Below, in pieces: positions 60,068-64,000 of a DNA stretch of 64,000 nucleotides. The stretch lies in IMG/VR virus record IMGVR_UViG_3300050016_000047, positions 32,443 to 96,442 of that record; one strand, given 5' to 3'. The notes below the pieces were generated by a model that did not search any database, was not told the origin of the DNA, and saw nothing but the letters and a program-made list of their open reading frames with translations. The DNA is from a virus. Each line of letters opens with the position of its first letter. Within the stretch, counting starts at the first letter, position 1. The position numbers and the translations under genes were made by a program.

Positions 60068-60729
60068 TAGCCGGTTCCTACTTGGCTTGCATACGTTCCA
60101 TAAAATTCTCGACAAATTCTAAGCATTATTTCTTTGGTCTGAATAATTGCTGGTAGAGTGTTTTGAATCGGCGGGTCCAGATGCCGGGCTACATAAAATG
60201 CCGACTCTACTTCGTCTTTTTCCGATTCACTTAAATAACACGCTCCGAAGCTAAAATAGTTACCACCGTCAGAAGGATGCTTGTCGCCGAACGCGGCTTT
60301 TTTAAACTCGTCAATAGTAACTTCTGGGTCAATTGCTTTAGCTACCAGTTCCTTGCTTACCGTTCCGTCTTGGCTTACCAGTTTCTTTAGTTCTATCGCT
60401 TTGCCGATTCCCATGCCAATAAGGTCTTTTTGGCTGACGATTGGAAGCAAATACTCGGCTACTGAAATATACTGGTAAAGCTGGGTGCGGCCTTTACCGT
60501 ATTTTGTCCGCAGGCTTTCAATATACGTGCTAAACTTGTCGAATCCCCACAGAATCCAGTACTGTTCGTTTTGTACTTTACTGAGCAATACGCCGATTTC
60601 TACTAGGTTGCCGGACAAGAGTTCTTCTTTGTTTTTAATGCTGTCAAGAACAGCGTTTATTTTGATGTTTAAACTTCCTGCTTTATCGCGGTCTTCGTCA
60701 GACCACTTCATTATTTTAGTTTCAGTCAT
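60067..60729 (-). CDS. DUF3102-like or ParB-like helical protein
   Basis: 220 residues. LVEIGVLLSKVQNEQYWILWGFDKFSTYIESLRTKYGKGRTQLYQYISVAEYLLPIV resembles the helix-turn-helix region of DUF3102 / KorB-like proteins that bind DNA. The rest is helical. Probably a DNA-binding regulator; the precise family is uncertain. The start overlaps the previous stop (ATGA). Confidence 0.55.
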   Translation of the reverse strand: MTETKIMKWSDEDRDKAGSLNIKINAVLDSIKNKEELLSGNLVEIGVLLSKVQNEQYWILWGFDKFSTYIESLRTKYGKGRTQLYQYISVAEYLLPIVSQKDLIGMGIGKAIELKKLVSQDGTVSKELVAKAIDPEVTIDEFKKAAFGDKHPSDGGNYFSFGACYLSESEKDEVESAFYVARHLDPPIQNTLPAIIQTKEIMLRICREFYGTYASQVGTG

Positions 60730-60965
60730 TCCGGAAACACCTTTTCAATAATACGTTTAAGTAATTTTTTACCGTCTTGATATTGGTCACCGTTGTAGGT
60801 ATTATTATAAAGAGCATCCAAATCTTTTAGAAGTTTTTCTCGTTCGGTTGGGGATTTTTCTACACTTACTATGGTACCAATAAAATTACAAACGCCCCCA
60901 TTTGGTTTGACTATAACTTCCCCAATTCCTCCACTAAAATTTGGCACTTCTACAGTGATTTTCAC
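60726..60965 (-). CDS. 79-residue hypothetical protein
   Basis: N-terminal beta part (MKITVEVPNFSGGIGEVIVKPNGGVCNFIGTIVSVE) and C-terminal helices. Both ends overlap neighbours by 4 bases. Not recognised. Confidence 0.5.
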   Translation of the reverse strand: MKITVEVPNFSGGIGEVIVKPNGGVCNFIGTIVSVEKSPTEREKLLKDLDALYNNTYNGDQYQDGKKLLKRIIEKVFPE

Positions 60966-61222
60966 CTATGTCTCCTTCCAGATTCGGCATCTAACCTAAT
61001 CATACACTCCAAGCACCAACACCTGCTACCATCCCAACTAACCCCCTTTTGGCACCATTGACGAGGTTTTGGCGCATCTAAGTTAATTCCTTTTACTTCT
61101 GCGTACTTTTTTAGACGCCGCCACTCGCCGTTAGGTTGCACACGATACTGGCGGTCGCTCGCCTGAATAACGGTTCCCGGCGGATGGAACGGGGTCCACT
61201 GTACTGCTGGTGTTTCTTCCAT
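60962..61222 (-). CDS. 86-residue Cys-containing protein, probably leaderless
   Basis: WCQKGVSWDGSRCWCLECMIRLD holds four Cys that could bind a metal. The ATG lies five bases from the TATACT box at 61233-61228, so a leaderless message is likely, although read-through from upstream genes is also possible. Function unknown. Confidence 0.55.
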   Translation of the reverse strand: MEETPAVQWTPFHPPGTVIQASDRQYRVQPNGEWRRLKKYAEVKGINLDAPKPRQWCQKGVSWDGSRCWCLECMIRLDAESGRRHR

Positions 61223-61225
61223 AAT

Positions 61226-61558
61226 TTAGTATACCACACTTTCGTCCGTTTTGCGGATTATACATTTGTCTTCAAATTCCTTTATTCTCTGTTGAGCTTC
61301 ACAGAGTAAGCTCGCTAGTTCAATTTGCCCTTGTCCCAAACTATCGAGAGTACATTCAGGAGAACAAGAGCAAGCTGATTCCGGGAACAATTCAATTTGT
61401 TTTGTGTTTTCGCAATAATGAACACTGGACCCAGACCAATCTTGGACATGCGTTCTAGTCGGGTAAGCGGAGTCTTGTCTTTGCGGACACGATTCTTTAT
61501 GGCAGGGATGGTCCCGCCAATCGTTGCAAAATGGTTCGTGGCAATAGTGGATTTTCAT
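61226..61558 (-). CDS. 110-residue Cys/His-rich protein
   Basis: It has ten Cys and several His (MKIHYCHEPFCNDWRDHPCHKESCPQ...CSCSPECTLD), likely two small metal-binding clusters, then a helical C-terminus. No family recognised. Coupled to the upstream gene by ATGA. Confidence 0.5.
   Translation of the reverse strand: MKIHYCHEPFCNDWRDHPCHKESCPQRQDSAYPTRTHVQDWSGSSVHYCENTKQIELFPESACSCSPECTLDSLGQGQIELASLLCEAQQRIKEFEDKCIIRKTDESVVY
61228..61258 (-). promoter_or_regulatory. extended -10 promoter overlapping a hairpin repeat
   Basis: Leftward TGTGGTATACT (-10 box 61233-61228). The place of the -35 box is occupied by the arm of a dispersed hairpin (GTCCGTTTTGCGGAT at 61244-61258, leftward CAAAA form). 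No good -35 sequence is present, so activity may depend on an activator or on the hairpin-binding factor. Confidence 0.5.
61244..61258 (-). repeat. dispersed hairpin, copy 17
   Basis: Leftward ATCCGCAAAACGGAC; coding as IRKTD and covering the -35 position of the promoter at 61228. Confidence 0.8.
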
Positions 61559-61731
61559 TGTTTATCTCCTCGTTCTACGTTGAATTGGATTAGCTCGACC
61601 GCGCCTTCTTTAATCGCGTCACGGGACTGCAAATGACACGTTCCAATTTGAATCCAATCACCAGTAGCTTTCAGTTTGGCCTTAACTTTGAAGCATGAAT
61701 TGTCGGCGTCAAGCTGGAATCTAAATTTCAT
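61555..61731 (-). CDS. 58-residue beta-rich protein
   Basis: MKFRFQLDADNSCFKVKAKLKATGDWIQIGTCHLQSRDAIKEGAVELIQFNVERGDKQ. I choose ATG 61731 because GGAG lies 8-10 bases upstream and because the promoter at 61753-61781 would start transcription near 61746, after the two earlier Met codons. Confidence 0.55.
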   Translation of the reverse strand: MKFRFQLDADNSCFKVKAKLKATGDWIQIGTCHLQSRDAIKEGAVELIQFNVERGDKQ

Positions 61732-61752
61732 GTGTGTCGTCTCCATGCCCAT

Positions 61753-61781
61753 ATAGTAGATTACTCCCTCACGGATGTCAA
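61753..61781 (-). promoter_or_regulatory. sigma-70-like promoter
   Basis: Leftward TTGACA (61781-61776), 17-base spacer, TACTAT (61758-61753). Confidence 0.65.
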
Positions 61782-61849
61782 GAGTTATTTTCGGGAGTTA
61801 AGTATATAGTTCCCATAAATAAACACCCCACTAGAATAAACCATTTCAT
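61778..61849 (-). CDS. possible 23-residue hydrophobic peptide
   Basis: MKWFILVGCLFMGTIYLTPENNS, coupled to the primase stop as ATGA. Could be a tiny membrane peptide; its stop overlaps the promoter's -35 box. Confidence 0.35.
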   Translation of the reverse strand: MKWFILVGCLFMGTIYLTPENNS

Positions 61850-63720
61850 ACTTCTGCTGCCTTTCCGTAAGGCTCTTGTATATTCGTTTCTTCCACGAAA
61901 CTCGCGTACTCACCTATGAATTTTAAAACTGTAAATGTATTTCCTTCACCTTTAAACCGCGCACCGTGTAAATGAATTTCAGTTTTGGTATCGTAGTCGT
62001 CTTTCGGCGGATTCAATGGGTCCAAACACCTCACGTTGTCTCGGTGAATACTATAAATCGCCGAGGCGTCAGAGCCGCCAGTCTCAGAACCTTTCCAATC
62101 CGATACGTGAACAGCTTTGCCTTTGTTCTGCTGGTTTGTTTTTCTCGGCTGGCCGACTACAATAAATTTAAGTCCGTACTTTACAGACATGTTTTTAATT
62201 CGTTGGAACGCGTCTTCTTGCGCCTTCACCGTGTCTTTCTCGTTTCGGATGATAAAGTGGATGTGGTCTAATACTACCACGGTTGCCCCTAGGCGTTGAA
62301 CCGCCGCTTCGATTAAATCAAGTACCGGAGTCACGGTTGTAAGTGTCGGGTCGTAGCCGATATAGTATTTAATCCCGCCTAGTTGTTTCGCAGCTAGAAC
62401 ATGGTCTGCTTTGACTAAGTGATTTCGGTCTTTACGCAAAACGTGACTGGTTACAATCGTAGAAAATTCATCTGTACTTAGTTCGCACGAATAATTCAAT
62501 ACAACTTCGTTGTGGTTTCTGGCTCCAAATAAAGTCGCATTCATTACCCATGCAGTTTTGCCCTGTTTGGTTTGCGTTGCGAAAATACTCGCCACAGAGC
62601 CGGGTAGCAGAATCGCCATCTTGTCCACACTCGGCCAAGGGAAGCGAAAGCGTTTTGGATGGTCTGCTAGATTGGTTTGACTGGCCGACTGCATACTTTC
62701 AGTCAAACTATAAATATTTGGCATTGGCGCGGACTTAGCAATACTGGTTAAGTCGGCGACTAGGGTTTTAAACGTCTCTAAGTCTTTCCCGCAGTCTGTT
62801 ACGAAGACTTCGTTGGCGTCTTTAAATCCAATCGGCCAATTCAAAAGATAAGTCCGGTCTAATTGTGCCCACAGTTTACGCATGGCTTCCGTACCGGGAG
62901 AATCGGAATCCCCGGCGAGAATCACACACTCAGCTTCCATTAGTTTGTCTTTCATTTCCGGCGTGACTTCAATATTCGCGGAGGGTAAACTTACGGCGTT
63001 GTATCCAGCTTGCGTTAATACAGCGGCGTCAAATTCACCCTCGCACAAATAAACTGGAGAGAAAGGGTCTATGCTGTCCGTGTTGAACAAAGAGGTTTGC
63101 ATTCCGGGCTGACGTATAAAAACTTTGTCAACAATTGATCTATATTTAAGACAAACAACTCTTCCATCGGCAATGCAAGGTAACGCGAGCCATCCTTTGT
63201 CCGCAAGGTGATTGTTTTTCTCTCCGGCCAAATTTCCAAGATTACTAACGAACCCAAACTTGAGATTTCTTGCGGTGTCAAGATTTATTCCTCTTTTCGT
63301 TAAATATGTTAAAGCTTCTTTCGAGTTAGCGAGATTCTGTTCTAACGGGTAGTACTGTTCCATTGTAAAAGTTTTGTAATGGTCTGATTCTTTGTTTACA
63401 GGACTAAAAGTTTTTTCTACTAGAGCTTTCTTACTTTCCCACGAACCGCCAATATATTCTTTCACTCGGCGGACGGCTTCGCCGAACGGAACTTTGTCCA
63501 CAGCTTCTACAAACTGAAAAATATTTCCAGAACGATTGCATCCGAAGCATTTAAAAAGCCAAACTCCTTCATGCTGATAAACTCTTAAACTGGGAGTTTT
63601 CTCGTTATGAATTGGACACAACCCAAGATATTCTTTACCTTCTTTCGAAAGTTTGATGTGATCTTGGTATATCCGCAAAACGGACGGAGATTGTTTTATG
63701 GCTTCAAGATTTTCAGTCAT
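61846..63720 (-). CDS. DnaG/DnaB-type primase-helicase
   Basis: 624 residues, T7 gp4-like order. CHC2 zinc finger: C35, H38, C58, C61 (CPIHNEKTPS...CFGC). Toprim: LCEGEFDAA (E228) and AGDSDSPG (D271, D273). Helicase: Walker A ATQTKQGKT (381-389), Walker B VVVLDHIHFI. It primes and unwinds DNA at the phage fork. A hairpin copy lies near its 5' end. Its polymerase partner is not in this window. Confidence 0.93.
   Translation of the reverse strand: MTENLEAIKQSPSVLRIYQDHIKLSKEGKEYLGLCPIHNEKTPSLRVYQHEGVWLFKCFGCNRSGNIFQFVEAVDKVPFGEAVRRVKEYIGGSWESKKALVEKTFSPVNKESDHYKTFTMEQYYPLEQNLANSKEALTYLTKRGINLDTARNLKFGFVSNLGNLAGEKNNHLADKGWLALPCIADGRVVCLKYRSIVDKVFIRQPGMQTSLFNTDSIDPFSPVYLCEGEFDAAVLTQAGYNAVSLPSANIEVTPEMKDKLMEAECVILAGDSDSPGTEAMRKLWAQLDRTYLLNWPIGFKDANEVFVTDCGKDLETFKTLVADLTSIAKSAPMPNIYSLTESMQSASQTNLADHPKRFRFPWPSVDKMAILLPGSVASIFATQTKQGKTAWVMNATLFGARNHNEVVLNYSCELSTDEFSTIVTSHVLRKDRNHLVKADHVLAAKQLGGIKYYIGYDPTLTTVTPVLDLIEAAVQRLGATVVVLDHIHFIIRNEKDTVKAQEDAFQRIKNMSVKYGLKFIVVGQPRKTNQQNKGKAVHVSDWKGSETGGSDASAIYSIHRDNVRCLDPLNPPKDDYDTKTEIHLHGARFKGEGNTFTVLKFIGEYASFVEETNIQEPYGKAAEV
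63671..63685 (+). repeat. dispersed hairpin, copy 18
   Basis: ATCCGCAAAACGGAC on the + strand near the 5' end of the primase gene, about 60 bases downstream of its promoter. Confidence 0.75.
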
Positions 63721-63920
63721 TCCGGCAAATTATCCTCTTCAGGTAGTATACCATCTTCTTCAGAAAAGTCAATACCGTCTGATCTTAAATCGTCGTACTC
63801 GTCATCTGAAATAAGACCTTCGTCTAAAGCACACTCAAGACAATAGTAATAATCCACATCGCCGACTGAGAAGCATTCCCCCGTTCCGTCACATCCTATC
63901 GTAGAACATATATAAGCCAT
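63717..63920 (-). CDS. 67-residue acidic Cys protein
   Basis: MAYICSTIGCDGTGECFSVGDVDYYYCLECALDEG followed by a very acidic tail. The Cys pairs suggest a small zinc ribbon. Ribosome site AGGAGGG. It overlaps the primase by 4 bases and starts the operon seen here. Confidence 0.6.
   Translation of the reverse strand: MAYICSTIGCDGTGECFSVGDVDYYYCLECALDEGLISDDEYDDLRSDGIDFSEEDGILPEEDNLPE
63745..63766 (-). promoter_or_regulatory. promoter-like site before primase
   Basis: Leftward TTGACT, 16-base spacer, TATACT (63750-63745) preceded by TGG. It lies inside the small acidic gene and would drive the primase. Confidence 0.6.
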
Positions 63921-63953
63921 TTTAAACCCTCCTGAATTAGTTAAAGCTTTACT

Positions 63954-63986
63954 TGAGATAATATCTCACTTGAGAATCCGTTCTAA
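63954..63986 (-). promoter_or_regulatory. promoter with overlapping palindromic operator-like site
   Basis: TGAGATA-A-TATCTCA (63954-63968) is a perfect inverted repeat. It overlaps a leftward -10 box TATTAT (63963-63958) whose -35 box, TTAGAA (63986-63981), sits 17 bases away. A repressor bound here would block the operon. Confidence 0.5.
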
Positions 63987-64000
63987 GCGATTTTACCTTC

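Overview
The window is part of a tailed, double-stranded DNA phage genome. The head genes (large terminase, portal, scaffold-like protein, N4-gp56-like capsid), the very large internal-virion-type proteins and the absence of a recognisable long tape measure fit a podovirus best. The host is not certain. Several accessory genes (a choice-of-anchor D domain, a DUF3309-type peptide beside a Thivi_2564-type membrane peptide, and a small secreted DYHxW-type protein) are families I associate with soil bacteria, especially Acidobacteriota. That is inference from family knowledge, not a direct observation.

Layout. Bases 1-2700 hold small early-type genes, a perfect sigma-70-like promoter, five tRNA genes, a 10-bp tandem repeat and two tiny membrane proteins. 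Bases 2.7-6.1 kb hold a virion-like protein, two papain-fold proteins, a lipoprotein and a holin-like protein, i.e. a lysis-like cluster, followed by a gene-free stretch with two interleaved 11-bp inverted repeats that would form a pseudoknot. Bases 6.1-11.5 kb encode exported, fibre-like and beta-helix proteins. Bases 11.5-20.8 kb are the packaging and head module. The capsid gene is split into four exons by three group I introns; one carries a LAGLIDADG endonuclease, one an HNH endonuclease and one no gene. Bases 20.8-50.3 kb are tail, fibre and internal virion proteins with inserted HNH genes, a histidine phosphatase and a Clp-type AAA+ ATPase. All of this is read rightward.

From 50.3 kb to the end everything is read leftward: nucleotide-pool enzymes (Nudix, a MazG-like protein, a dATP/dGTP diphosphohydrolase-like protein), RecA, a metallophosphoesterase, a spanin-like protein, several zinc-ribbon proteins, a cREC-like protein, a SleB-type endolysin, a ClpP-like protease, a sigma-like factor, an AAA ATPase, HNH nucleases and a primase-helicase. 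Genes here are packed with ATGA, GTGA, TAATG or TAGTG overlaps, which suggests long translationally coupled operons. Many of the true genes are tiny.

Two features are not explained by ordinary phage annotation. First, a 15-bp palindromic hairpin (GTCCG-N5-CGGAC, usually with CAAAA in the middle) occurs about twenty times in intergenic DNA, intron loops and coding DNA in several reading frames, often at the 3' end of homing endonuclease genes. Second, the pseudoknot at 5.69-5.79 kb. Unusually many fibre-like proteins begin with Sec signal peptides, and one fibre gene lies in a strikingly GC-rich patch. No DNA polymerase, integrase or CRISPR array was seen in this window.
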